Below are positions 36,252 to 48,078 of a stretch of 64,000 nucleotides of DNA, piece after piece. Where the stretch lies: assembly GCA_900618425.1 (NCBI GenBank), contig UZAN01039374.1, positions 60,687 to 124,686 on the forward strand, in the 5' to 3' direction. The first letter of the stretch is position 1. Each line of letters begins with the position of its first letter. The notes beneath the pieces are model-generated. The model was not told the DNA's origin, searched no databases, and worked only from the letters and a program-made list of their open reading frames with translations. The stretch is from Echinostoma caproni (Eukaryota; Platyhelminthes; Trematoda; Plagiorchiida; Echinostomatidae). The position numbers and the translations under genes were made by a program.

Positions 36252-37749
36252 ACTTTTTATTCTATTTGAAATGTACTCTGTGGGACTGTTTAGACAATCA
36301 GGTTTTAGCTGTATAGATATATTTTACACGTCTGAGTTCCGAATGTGTGCCAAAAAAATTATGGTACAATCATCTTTATAAAAGGAAAATCTTCCACGAT
36401 TTGTATGTGGGCTGAATACTGCCAGGTTGCCCAGGCTAAAGCAGGTGAATTCTCTTGGGAAATCCACAACCGGAGCCTCCGGCTAGCCAAGGCAAAGGGA
36501 TGGTGTGTTAAAACCGTAATTCATTGGGAGCCGGTGTCTAGTTCATCGGATCATACACCCTTCGGACGGGGTCAAACGTCCAAGGTGCCCATACACCTCG
36601 ATGCCCAATTGAGCCGATGACCGTTGCACAAACGGAAAGGTGTGGGTGTGGTTCGTACGCCTCTGTACCTAATCGAAGGTAGTGCCAGACAGATAACGTA
36701 ATCATGAAATGAAGTAAAAACTCAGTTTGCTTGCCGTTTGAGCGGCTCAAAGAAGTGCACATTTCGCTGTGATGCAGTATGGTCTTTTCACCCCCTATTT
36801 TTGCCTACCTAGTAACTTATGAAGTTTGGCCTAAAAGCCTTAAAACAACGTCAAACTCTCGCTCAAACGGCATTATTTTTGAACGCTTCAGGGAATTTCA
36901 ATCCTAGTTTGAACTCATAATGGATAAATTCGATCATAATGACCTGTAGTTTTCATTTATGCAACTTTTCTTCTCGTTATAAATCGATGTATAAGATGAA
37001 GCGCCTAGGAGCTGTTTAATCGTCAACGGAACAACCCCCTTTTGAATAACGGTAAGTATTTTTCGTTGAAGTAAGAGCTTTTTGTTGTTTCTATATTCAA
37101 TCAAAAGAAAAAGTGATTTTGGCAATATTCGTACATTATATGCATTCAATCAACACATAAATGAACCCATATATCTATAATTCACAGCTTCCAAGTAATG
37201 TACAAAGGACTTCGTTCGATCAACCCGAATAATACAAAATTACCAGTTCTAGCGGGATATCACTGTCAAGTGAAAAAAATAACCAAAGTATTTCATAATA
37301 TCCGTTTCGAATACTCTCAATTTTTCTATTTTCCGTCCCTCGAAGGTAAACCGAGACTCACTTCTCGATGAAATGAGAATCGTGTTGTCTGTTCATCTCA
37401 TCACAAAATCATCGGTGCGGAAGCAAGCAGAAACCACAAGAGGTGCTGAAATAATTTGACAGCCCCACATTTGTCGTTACGGGCTGACTTTGGACAATGG
37501 AATGCTTTCGCATAAGACAGTATTTCACAATTAGCTGAAAAAGTTTCATTTAATGACAGTCAATATTTTGATCTGATCGAAGTATTCGTGGCAGGTAAAA
37601 CAACTTGTAAAGGCATTTTTTTAAATTGGAAACAAAATTGAGAGCGATTTGTATCCATCTCGTCAAAGTTTGAGTTCCGAGCAATTATACACACAAATGT
37701 ACAGCTTTGTACAGTGAAAGAGGAGGCTGTACAATGCCTAAACTTGCTG
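36252..37749. other. Unassigned; GC-richer block at 36400-36680
   Basis: 36400-36680 is noticeably richer in G+C than its surroundings and is open on plus (91 codons, AEYCQVAQAKAGEFSWEIHN) and on minus. It resembles an imported repeat fragment, but I cannot name a family. The rest shows nothing. Confidence 0.25.
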
Positions 37750-39730
37750 CACACAAGATGTCATCGCTTCATGGAAATTTAGGAGAAAATTAGATGATCT
37801 CATTAAATTTAATGAGATCTACCAAGGAGCCCGGGTTCGTATTGGAACTGAATCAGTACCTGAAGTTCACCATCCGCTTTGCCGAGGCAAAGGAAGCAGC
37901 TGAATTTATTAAGAATGCATTCAAATAAATACCTAACCCAAGGAAGATTGGAATGTTTTACGCCGGCATCATATTGAACTGAACAATCGCTCATTTGAAC
38001 GTCACAGCCTAAATCAACTAGACACCTATCGCAACCGAATCATGCAATTCGAAAGGAATATTGCTCAAACTGAGTGCACGATAGATTTACTTTCCGAGGA
38101 ATAAAAGGTGATGTTCCAAGTAGTCACAAAGTGCACTCAAACTATTACGTGATTTTTCTAAATCCAAATCTGACAATGATTTTCCGGATAAGCCCGAAAA
38201 GTGCGTGTATAATATCTTAGACATGAACCTAGAGCGAGTTACACTTGAAATCCTATCACTAGGACCACAATTTCCCCGCCCAAGACAGAGAACAGACCAA
38301 TTGGAAGTTGACGTGTGTTTCGATAACCTCTACAACCAAACGACGGTTACAACACCTGTCTCCAGTGGGGACTGGGATATTCTGAAAAGTACGACAGTCA
38401 ACTGTGCACATAGATATCATAAACAGAAACACCGAAGTGTTCTGACATCGGAACAACTACAGGAACAAAAAGAGTTGAAACAGAATCCTGAATTACTTAT
38501 AACTGGACCAGACAAAGGAGCTGAGATTGCTTTCATGAACGGAGAGAATTATTTAGAGAAAATGAACGCCATCCTGGCAGACGGGAGTAAATTTTTAGAG
38601 GATACGGGGAAGAAAGAGGGATCCGAACTGATCGAAAAGGAAATGACGAAGTGTTTGAAGTCCCCGAGAAAAGGTAACCATATCTCAATGGCAACGTTCG
38701 ATCTGCTAAAACCACAAACCTCGACAATACCACGGTTATATGGCCTCCCAAAAGTACACGAACCGGATTTACCAGTAAGGCCAATCTTGGATATGTTGAA
38801 CTCCCCATTTCATGCATCTGCCAAATGGTTAGTGCGACTACTAGAACCCATCAGACAACGAATCTCCGCCCGCCACAACTCAATCAAATTCACTATCGAG
38901 AAAGAGTGCAATGATCGAATCCCTTTCCTGGATGTCTTACCAATCCGAAACCAAGATGGAGCTATCCAGAGTATAGTGTGCAGGAAACCTACATGGATGG
39001 GACAATATGTGAATTTCAATAGCTTTGTGCCATTGAAACAAAAGAAAAAAATTGGTGAGATGCCTAGCCATGAGAGAACGGAAAATGTGCTCTCCCAGTG
39101 CGGCAGCCGAAGAACTGGAACGGTTGTCCGAATAATTTCATAGATAAAACTCTAACGGAAATACCCGCGCTACCGAATGTGCACACATTCAACAAGACAC
39201 CACTCCACTTGCAACCAACACGGCTGAGTGGCTTACACGACGAATCAGTCAAGCGTTGCGTCAAACGTTTACGACAACCGGACTGCGCATGAATTTCACT
39301 ACATCCTCAGTAACACGGTTCCAATTCAAAGATAAACTGCCCCCCAAGCCTTTACGCATTCACTTGCACCTGTGTATCAGGCTACTTCCGTCGAACAGCT
39401 ATCGAAGCTATCGAAGAGAATAAGAGAACACCACCCCACTGTTTGAGATACGGCGAAACTAGGACGTTTAAAAGTTCTATGTCAACATATACTGGAGACA
39501 CGGCATACTATCAATGTTGATCAGGCTTTCCGCACCATTTATCACACGCCATCATCTCTAACTCAACGTCCTCGGTTTATCATTCTGTGTACAGCCGAGG
39601 CGCTAGCTATCCAAACATGATATGCCCCCTGTGCAACCGAAAGCAGTTCGCTTGGGCTTTAGTCTTGTTGTGGCCTCGGATGAAGAAATCCACTCCACCC
39701 CCGAGGGACGCACCAACGAACTAATCGACA
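37750..39730 (+). mobile_element. Penelope-like element 3: most complete copy, with RT core deleted
   Basis: The N-terminal helical region (about 37990-38110: RIMQFERNIAQTECTIDLL) precedes a stop. Then a 312-codon frame (38205-39143) carries ERVTLEILSLGPQF, LLITGPDKGAEIAFMN, RLYGLPKVHEPDLPVRPIL (finger region) and AKWLVRLLEPIRQ. It jumps directly to HNSIKFTIEKECNDRIPFLD and RKPTWMGQYVNFNSFVPLKQ, so the palm with its catalytic YVDD is missing at a junction near 38860. The 3' part (39100-39720) keeps NNFIDKTLTEIPALP and a degraded endonuclease (REHHPTV), with stops and shifts. Family assignment is firm; the copy cannot be active. Confidence 0.85.
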
Positions 39731-40327
39731 TGAATATCAGGTAAACAATCTTAGCATACTTTCTGTACTTAGTTTGATGCCTTCAAAACCAGATCGACGA
39801 ACCCAAATAACCGTATGTAATTGTAATGGGCCGTTGGTTAATTTATCAAAAAGCAGATTGTTTCGCCTACCGGACTTTATTTCTAAAGTTAGATAGTTTT
39901 GGGAAAATAAATTCCCGCCATAGAGTTGGTTCCGCAATGTTATCGTGATCATTATCATCTAGGTCATCATCATCATTCTCATCACTGCATGTCTATCACG
40001 TCCATCACCGTAATCATAAGGTAGGTAGCTCTACTAATGCTACCAATTCCTAGATTGGGTCCATTGGTTGGTTGCAAGATATTGATATAGTTTCTTATCA
40101 TTTATCCAAAAAAGAATTGATGAATATGAAGTGACAATTTCTAAAAATTATAAACACCCAAATTTGTTTGAATATCTTTTCATTCTCGAAATATACGTTT
40201 TCCATATAAAAGCATCATATCGCTAACATTTTCTATGAACAGTATAATCGCTCACAACAGTTTATCATCTTTGCATATTTAACGTTTCTCTAGGAAGGAA
40301 TTTTTGAGTCTTATTTTTGTAGCAAAC
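39731..40327. other. Unassigned
   Basis: TCATCATC-rich stretch at 39950-39985; otherwise AT-rich with no supported feature. Confidence 0.35.
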
Positions 40328-40450
40328 GCGGTACCGGTGGATTTAAACCCACACATGGACGTCACTTGTGCTTCTGTACGATGAGCTCTCTGTCAGCTGA
40401 GTTACGAGGTCACATCGACAGGGCTGTTCTTTTCACATTTGAATTACCTA
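40328..40450 (-). mobile_element. SINE-B copy 2 (tRNA-like)
   Basis: Minus strand: A-box region AACTCAGCTGACAGAGAGC and B-box region GGGTTTAAATCC, spaced as in copy 1 (23061-23139). Similarity continues past the head into GTTCTTTTCACATT. The inverted termini of copy 1 are not evident here. Confidence 0.6.
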
Positions 40451-41334
40451 CCGAGCCGGAACTAATGCATGTTTATCAGTTTAAAGATAATACATTTATC
40501 TTCCCTAAGTTGAATAAAGTTGACACTACGTTGCGATCCATCACAATCATTTCAGCGTGTAACCTGGTGCCTGGGTACAGATGATCATCTTTGAGAAGTT
40601 GGATACCAAAAGAAACCCCTTTTGACAGGGTTAGAATATTGCTTGCAGAACGAAGTGAGAAGTACACTTACCAAAAAAGACACCGAAGATGAGGAAGTTA
40701 GTAATATTCCAAACTGGGGTCCAGGTTTATTGTGTATCATCACGTTAAAGGTTAATATGCTCATCGATCACCGTGAGATAACTTTCTATTCTATATAAAC
40801 AAGGCGATTCACTGAATGAAAATAATCCAAATGACTTGAAACCCATTTGTGGAGTTGCCAACGGGCTAATATTTGTTTTGCCTCAAACACTGAACCCATT
40901 GACGAACGGTGGATGCTTCACTCCATAAAATGCGATCTGTTTTTGCGACATTTTATATCAAGAAAAAACCGTATACACTGATACAACTGAGGGAATTGGG
41001 CACTCTAAAAACCAGGACTCCGTGACACAATACGTCTTGTGCGATTTAGACCCATTCAATCAAGTTACGAAACAAAACTCTCTCTAGTTAATGATGATTT
41101 TGAACATTTCATATTTTTAGTTAAAGGGAATAAACAACACTGCCAGTTCAAAACCCGTCAATAACCGGACTTGTCTTCAATAATTCGCGAACTGATTTGT
41201 CTTTGAACGAAAAAAGGTATTAATATAAATTTTTAAAAATTATATTTGTCTTTCTCAAATAATTTACATTAATTTAATAAAATTTTAAAATTTATAGTTA
41301 TTTCCTTGTTGTTACTCGTGAAGCGAAATTGATA
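40451..41334. other. Unassigned
   Basis: AT-rich, including a long A/T tract at 41215-41295. No supported feature. Confidence 0.35.
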
Positions 41335-41893
41335 CTATAAGTAGACGTACAATTTGACAATAAAAATAAATGATATCTGTATGGATAACAAACACTCTGC
41401 GATGCACGCAAATCTTGTCTCTTCGAATTCCAGTCGATCCAAATGTGGAACACCTGCAAAATAGTCAGATCACAGATCGGGTTTGCCCGGTTTTCCAGGC
41501 ATAAAGCAACCCACATAGTCGAGGGAAAGACGCCCGCGTTTTTCCTCTAACCCATTTATCTTTGTCTCCGCATGCGACACGTTGCGGTCCTGGCTTATTT
41601 CACTGGGAACATGGTGAATCGGTCAGATACAACAGAGGTTCACCGCCCTGCCCACCCTTCCTACTTAATCTTACCGGCTGGACCCGTACCCATTTAGTCT
41701 ACATACATGCTTTTTTCGTCTGCAACAGACCAGGTGCAATAGGCGAGTGATCTCCTTACCTGTCGTTTGCAGGGTCAACCCATCGAGTGAGTTACCGCAG
41801 TCCAGACTGTCAGAACAATGTGACCGTATTGGCCAATTTGACAATTTCGGACCGTCTTTCCGCCATTTTGGGTTGCCTTGTCCCCATGCGGGC
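41335..41893 (-). CDS. Candidate two-exon minus-strand piece
   Basis: The upstream exon (about 41893-41760) reads GNPKWRKDGPKLSNWPIRSH and SLDGLTLQTT, ending at a strong donor (cgacag/gtaagg) with one split base. The next exon (41453-41335) follows a strong acceptor (gatctgactattttgcag), supplies two bases, and reads VPHLDRLEFEETRFACIAEC before a hydrophobic run and a stop. The W.KDG and FACIAE patterns recall immunoglobulin-like domains, but that is only a resemblance. The acceptor of the upstream exon is unclear because a TG repeat and six n (41916-41921) adjoin it. Plus-strand frames overlap. Confidence 0.3.
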
Positions 41894-41921
41894 ACACACG
41901 CACACACTTATGTGTNNNNNN

Positions 41922-43429
41922 ATGTGTGCGAGTGTAAATAACAGTTGAAAATCCTTCCAGACTGTACGTATTGTTCAAAGGATACCTAGATGTCGATTTT
42001 GAATGCTTCTTTTGTATCCATGATCATAAGCATGTCGTGGGCGTTTGTGCATGTTTATACTATCGATAACACCGATCAAATACAACAAGCAGTTAACAGA
42101 TCTGGAATAACTGATTTTTCGCCTAACAGCTACGAGATGAGAGAAGAACTGTGTTTTATAGGATGTCACTAGCAGCATCTCAAGTTGTTTGGAGTTAAAG
42201 TTAGAGTCCAAGACGGATCAGCTATTTCTCCTTGTTCTAAACTGTCGTCTCGGACCTCGAAAGACTCACTCATCATCAAACGTGGGGTGAAGACAAACTG
42301 CGTGGGAGGCGGCTTTTCTAAAACGCCATTGTAATTAATCTCATTCTTGACCAGACGTGGCTAAGCGAACAGTTTACTTCACGGATTTTTTGGACATTCT
42401 TCCAGCGTAAGCACAATCGTGTGAGAATAGAAGTTTGGGGTTAAAAGGACATCATATAATGGTCTTCCCCAATACAAAACCGACCCACTCCAACGCAAGC
42501 GGTAGTATTTAGTATTATTCAGAACAATTCACCCTAGAATAACCCTAGGGGGTAAAATAATTTGTCTATTGCCCTTAAATTTTTCACTATTGTTGCTACT
42601 GTTTAGTGGATTTCACTGAAGAAAATCTACTGTCGATCAGCCATCCGCAACTGTAATTTGTTGATCTATTCACTGAGGAGATAGATAGCCGTGTGCTTAA
42701 ATTGAGACAACGTGCTCGGTGTAACGTGAGCAAATTATCACTTTTTCTGTGAAAGTAGTGTGTGCTGTAATTGAAATGTAACAGTTACCTAGTGCTCTGA
42801 TAGATTCTTTATACCGTTAGTGCATGAATGATCATCCGTAACCAATAAAAAAAATTTCAATTGGTGTCCAGTTGCTCCCCAAGTTTGATAATTGGATTGC
42901 AAACGTTTAATCGCAAACTAAGTTGGCGTTATCGGTGCGATTGCTTGGACGGAGTTTAAAAATACCCAACAACGTTCACAGGTCGTTGAGTGCCTTGACG
43001 TTACTTACAGATGCCCGTAGGTTGTTCGGTGGACCGATAGATAATTAAATATGCATGCCGAGTTTTTTACTCTGTGAAAATCAACCAACTCGGTGGTGCT
43101 ATTGTCCTGTTGTGATTTGGTCTGTGTTGACCTCGTTTTATTCACGTTGTTGGTTGTTCATTGCGCCGTATACAAGCGCATACATCAATCTGTCGTTTGA
43201 CGGAGTCTTTGGATGTACACTAAGTATCTTTTCGAAGTGCTCGCATTTGATTCCTCTACAACAACAAAGAGGTACGACAATAACATAGGGTTTGAACACG
43301 CTCTGAAAGATTCATCATTTACTTATGGGGAACTTATTTCCCAAATTGCTCAATACTCACTCGTTCATATTCTCTATTTGAATCTCTTGCTCTTTTTTCA
43401 ATCAAGGAGGCTATACAATATGGTCAGCA
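41922..43429. other. Unassigned
   Basis: No supported gene. Frames at 41975-42211 overlap on both strands; a 77-codon hydrophobic plus frame at 43055-43288 lacks splice support. Confidence 0.3.
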
Positions 43430-43580
43430 GCATTGAGCTGCATTTCATTTTTTCACTTTTCAGTTCCTTTATTGCTTCCTTTATTGAATTTACACAGATA
43501 CAATTTTTTGGGGAAGAGGGAAGCGGTCAATCAAAGGGCTGTCATACAACACATAATGGGGAAAGTCAGCATACACGATA
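43430..43580 (+). repeat. Dispersed repeat C, copy 2
   Basis: Matches 7180-7390: an A/T-rich lead, GAGGGAAGCGGTCAATC, AAAGGGCTGTCATAC, then GGGGAAAGTCAG. Both copies are in the same orientation. Confidence 0.45.
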
Positions 43581-45091
43581 ACATCTTGAGTCAAACCTCA
43601 TTTGTGAAGAACCTTGCATTTTTAATCTAAACGGAAATCTGACTTGCTCCGCTCCCATCCGCTTAGTCTGCAAAACGGTAGGAGAGCAAATCTTTGTCAA
43701 GCAACCCGGACAATTTATTGGAACGACTGGTTTGTGACTGACGAATAACATCATCTGTTTTAACCGGAGTTACCGTGTTGGCACGATGTCTACAAGGAAA
43801 CAAGGAACAGATTACGGCCGATTTAATCGGTTACATTTAGATCTGTTTAAAAATACCAAATCATCAATAAACAATGGGAAATATAGAAATATCAAAGGTG
43901 ATGTCAGATTCGTTTGTTTCAAACAAAAGAATTCATCCGACTAGATTTTGCGATACCAATGAGTGTTTACTTTTCACAACAAACCGATAAGGTTCTCAGA
44001 TATTTGTTATTTTGTGAAAGCGAATAACGCGTGCATGACATTTAACTGAAATTTATTTCTCCAAGTGAACGAGAAAGAGCCACAAACTAATGTTGAACAG
44101 CCTTTCGCTTCTTTTCTCAGATGTTTGAGTTGTGATTTGCATTATGTATGCATGAAGACAAACCTGGTCTTTTAGTTTACAATGAGTGCTGTAGCCTTTT
44201 TCTATGGGTTTCTGTTTTGCTCACGCATGAATGAATGATAGTTAATCAGCTCGTTAGTGTCCTTCTCATATACGCGCGGGAATACATCTGATAGACCATG
44301 TGATTTACCGTCAAAACATACTAACAAGCGATGCGTCTGAACTGGTATGTCTGGTTTCCAACACAACACCTACATGATGATTTCAGGAGCTGGTGCAAAA
44401 TGAATTGCTCATACGCTAAACAAAACTAATTCAGTTGTTGTACCCTCGGCGATTTGTTGGTTTGGCAAATCAATGAGTATGGTACTTAGTAATTAGCTGG
44501 TAATGTGGATTATTTACGAAGAATCTGATACCCCTTGCGTATATTGCTACATTACTTCCCTTTTTCAAAAGTTTCAGTCTAAACCGAAATACCTATCAAG
44601 ATAATGCTTTTCATTTGAGCAGAAAACGGCATTACAACTTTATTTGACTCATTTGTACCGTGTTTGAACTATTACTAGAGGATACGCTGTACTTTATTGT
44701 GGATGATTTTCACCACGCCTCTCACTGCTCTTGATCTAACCGATGTATGCGTTCAACTGACCAAATGCCACTTTGTTTTAAATAGAATTAGGATAAATCA
44801 TCCTATGCTCTGGAATAAGTGAGAATATATAAATAGGAGCAGGAGTAGGATAAAAAGTAATAAAGATAAATAGGAATGGCTAAAGCCAATTAGTATTGAG
44901 GAAGACAATTTGTGATAAAATATAAGGCAGCGCTTCAACCAATGAATTGACTATTCGTGAAATGTGGTTATCATGCTCTAAATAAGTGTTTAATTGGGTA
45001 TAATAAAACATGCTAGAGGTTGAAGTCCGGGATTATATTCTAACATGCCGAGTATCACCTTCTGAAGAGTGCAATAAACGTGGATTCAGTG
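43581..45091. other. Unassigned
   Basis: No supported feature in this stretch. Confidence 0.35.
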
Positions 45092-45140
45092 TCTCGGTGT
45101 GAATCTGTTTGGACCATTTTCATTCTCCTCAGTAGTGCTG
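45092..45140 (-). ncRNA. Degenerate hammerhead ribozyme copy
   Basis: Minus strand: AGCACTA, core CTGAGGA, a stem II-like GA...TC segment, CAAA where GAAA is required, then CAGATTCACACC. Order and spacing match the other three copies. The G-to-C change in GAAA and the broken stem I predict no activity. Confidence 0.45.
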
Positions 45141-45229
45141 AGGGTACGGTATTCGGGATGTCACATGTGGAATGCAAACAAACTGGAAAATCCGGCAGAT
45201 GGTCCAACTGTTTTCACATATATTTACAG

Positions 45230-45378
45230 AGACTAGCCCAAATTCGTTAGATTATCAAGAATCTGTGCTCTTCAGCGCGCATCTTGACGGCATCCTAAGG
45301 GACTGGGATTCAGTCGGAAACATTCAAAAGTTGACTAATTCGTTCATTGAAGTAATGAATGATTTTTCAATATTTTAA
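45230..45378 (+). CDS. Candidate exon
   Basis: After a good acceptor (ttttcacatatatttacag) the frame reads TSPNSLDYQESVLFSAHLDG, then ILRDWDSVGNIQKLTNSF, to TAA at 45376-45378. A phase-0 donor (gaa/gtaatg, 45340) would shorten it. It has no recognisable domain. It starts with two split bases. A further 113-codon plus frame (45413-45754, one n at 45572) follows closely and may or may not belong to the same gene. Confidence 0.3.
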
Positions 45379-45879
45379 GGAGACTGTGTTTATAGAGAGT
45401 TAAGAAAAAATCGTGAAGGGGATTCATCTTCCTTTACGGAAGCACCCGTTCAACTTTGATGATAGAACAGCATTTTTCTGTCAAGTCAAACCAGCTGGAA
45501 ACAGTCAGAAAGTGTGCAGCCGCATGCTAGTCACTTTCATCTTTGAGACAATCTCTACTGTTGGGACATTNTACTTTGGAGTTTCTAAAGTGACTTTGTC
45601 CCCAACCGTTTCGCATACACTCGGTTGGCTCGAGGTCGAGTTATCAACGCTCTCTCGGGAAGGTTTATACGTCGTGATGAGAAAAATCTACCGTTCGACA
45701 GGAAAACAGTTTACTGGCAGGTCGTTGTTTCGGAAATTAATTCGTTGGTTGTAATCCACCGCTTCGGTTTCAGTCTTAGTTTGTACAACCGGTAATCATG
45801 CACCTTCATGTGGTGGTTTTTGTTAGTCTTTTGGCTAATCATTTAAAGGAAGCGATAGGAGAATTCGGGGAAGTTGAAA

Positions 45880-46860
45880 GTGAAGTTGAAGAAAAAGATA
45901 GGGATTTTCACTAGACTAAGGTTGCACAGAGAGGGTGCGAGAGCTCCAATTTTGCCGACAGCTATATCAATCAATCTCTAACCATTGGTTACGATGATCC
46001 CGGAGTCCCCATTTAGGGAGCCTAAGGATATCTATATTACCAAGTCTGCTGTTTAGTGTTTTCATATCGTCATGCCAGGTCTCAGTTTGGCCACCTTTGG
46101 CTTTCTTCCACTCACTACCTGTCTCGGCATAAATCGCTTGCTATAGCAACCTATTTGGTGATAAGAGCAACATATGCCCCAACCAAAGTAATCTATTTGG
46201 TCAATTACTTGTTCCAGTAGATAACTGTGTTTAACCTCAGCACTGCTCGTCCGGTTGCCCCACCTGGATTCGTGCAGTGCGAAGTAGACAGCGATGTTCG
46301 AAGACGAAATCTTATTTTTATCTATTTCCCGTAGTGGTCAAGCCTCTGCACTGTGCAGCAGCACTGGCGGAGCTGATGTAGCATGCACTCAATCTTTCAC
46401 AGGCAGCAGGATGTCGGGACTGCGTCACAGATGTAGCAAGTTGGCTAATATCAATGGAGCCTTCTGTGTGCGAGCTGACACTTCATTCATGATGCATCCA
46501 CCGGGTGAGATATAACGCACAAATAACAACACGTGTCCACTTAGCCTATTACGACCCCAGTTGGAGTGAGATTGAATGCTGTACCAACCCAATCTTGTAT
46601 CAAACGTTTACACTTTGAAGGTGCAAAACGAAAACCGTACATGGATATGCTGGTATTCAAACTATCCAAGAATGTTTCTAGCGGTATTTTTAACGGTAAG
46701 CTGTTCCTCATCGTGTTTACTTGCTAGAATGACCTCTCCAGTCCCAAGTGTGAATAGTCAAAGGAGTCTAGGAAGTTCCTAAGCAGCTAGCCTTGTGAAA
46801 CTGAGCTTTATCTGACTTCTAACCATTGACCTTTTGGGCATGATCAAACTTACGGCTGTG
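45880..46860 (-). mobile_element. RTE-like LINE, 3' part of RT ORF, decayed
   Basis: Minus strand, in order: SISMYGFRFAPSKCKRLIQD, WVGTAFNLTPTG, then through frameshifts FEHRCLLRTAR, RLLWLGHMLLLSPNRLL, GSEWKKAKGGQTETWHDDMK and LPKWGLRDHRNQWLE. This is the conserved C-terminal half of a flatworm LINE ORF2. The palm catalytic box should lie just upstream (about 46750-46850) and is not legible. Stops and at least two frame changes show it is dead. Confidence 0.8.
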
Positions 46861-47281
46861 AAAAGTCAACCTGTGTGGGTTTCAGGGTTGTGGGCCACGC
46901 AAGCAATCACATCACGTCAAGGTACGGTCTCGTCTTCATGGTTGACTGTTGTGGAATCGGGAGTTCCAAGTAAAGTAAATAATCGTCCATGTAATGCAAA
47001 ACTACTAGCTCGCATTGAACTTCACAAGTTCAGACGTGCATCGAACCTTATTGATTGCATTATTAATAATATTATATGATTACTTTATGAACGTAATGAC
47101 TTCCAGCCATATTTACAAATACAGCTTCAGTGACTGTGCTAAATAGAGAAGCAGGAAATGCGTCTGATTCGGCAAAAGTGCTGTCCGTTTATTAGATGAG
47201 ACACAGCGAATGATTGAATGTGAATAAAGTGCTACTTTTTGGAAGACAGACCTTGCAGCATTTGCGCCACTTAAATTTGTT

Positions 47282-47600
47282 CTAGGCTAAATTTCTTACT
47301 GTCTCTAACCCACGATCATCCTCATCCCTTGGACCCCAACCTGGAAGGTGGGTGGCATAAACCAAAGCCAAAGCTGAAGCTAGCTTCTTCATACCTCTAC
47401 ACCATGTTATGGCCTGACCAGTGCGTCGTTTCTTCCAGTCTTGCTTAGCATGTGAAAAAAGAGCACGGGAAGGTAAGCAATGAGCAAGCATACGCAAAAC
47501 ATTACCAAGATATAGAGGCGGTTGAGTGTTGACTTCGTTTGAGAACAATTATCTACATCCAACACACGATGACGGACCTCGTCATTGCTCACCCGACTTT
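47282..47600 (-). mobile_element. RTE-like LINE, second 3' end fragment
   Basis: The minus frame reads PPLYLGNVLRMLAHCLPSRA, DWKKRRTGQAITWCRGMKK and HLPGWGPRDEDDRGLET. This is homologous to the last third of the copy at 45880-46240, in the same orientation. The preceding SNDEVRHRVLDVDNCSQ is in another register (frameshift near 47540). It is a separate insertion, not a continuation, because the same segment is present twice. Confidence 0.75.
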
Positions 47601-47790
47601 TCCATCAGTTATGGGCAATTCTTCGGATACACCAGTGGTCAAATACAGAAAGTTGGCTAGCATGTTTCGCTGGAAGATGTATTTGCATATATGCGCATGC
47701 TAAAAAGCAAATTCTAGTCGATACAAATTCCCTGAGTGGAAAAATGAGGACTAAATTAAGGTTGAATTTATTCTTCGTGTTGCGTTCTTA

Positions 47791-48078
47791 ATGGTACTTG
47801 TGATGAACCGTGTGGAAGAACTTTTTATTTATTTAATCATACCGAGTTTAAAAACGGTGAAACAAGTTGTTCTCTGTCAGCCAACGCTTTATCGCGTTGA
47901 TGAGGAAAAACTGTGCACTGTTTTTTATGCCTCCAGTGTTTTGATTAGTTTACCTGCTCGGGAACGTGGTAGTGGATCAGGCCAAACTGGTCAATTTCTC
48001 ATTCGCCTGGTGAATCAAATCAAGCGTTTTGATTCTCCAGTTTTTGCAGTACTGTTGACTCTCTTTTTATTAAATCAG
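47791..48078 (+). CDS. Candidate 96-codon exon
   Basis: Open from 47755 after TAA. ATG at 47791 is the first Met; an acceptor at 47759-47760 is an alternative start of the exon. It reads MNRVEELFIYLIIPSLKTVK, QPTLYRVDEEKLCTVFYASS, RGSGSGQTGQFLIRLVNQIK and ends at a strong donor (aaatcag/gttagt) in phase 0. Composition suggests a helical cytosolic segment. I could not place the family. This is one of the better exon candidates by length, composition and donor. Confidence 0.45.
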
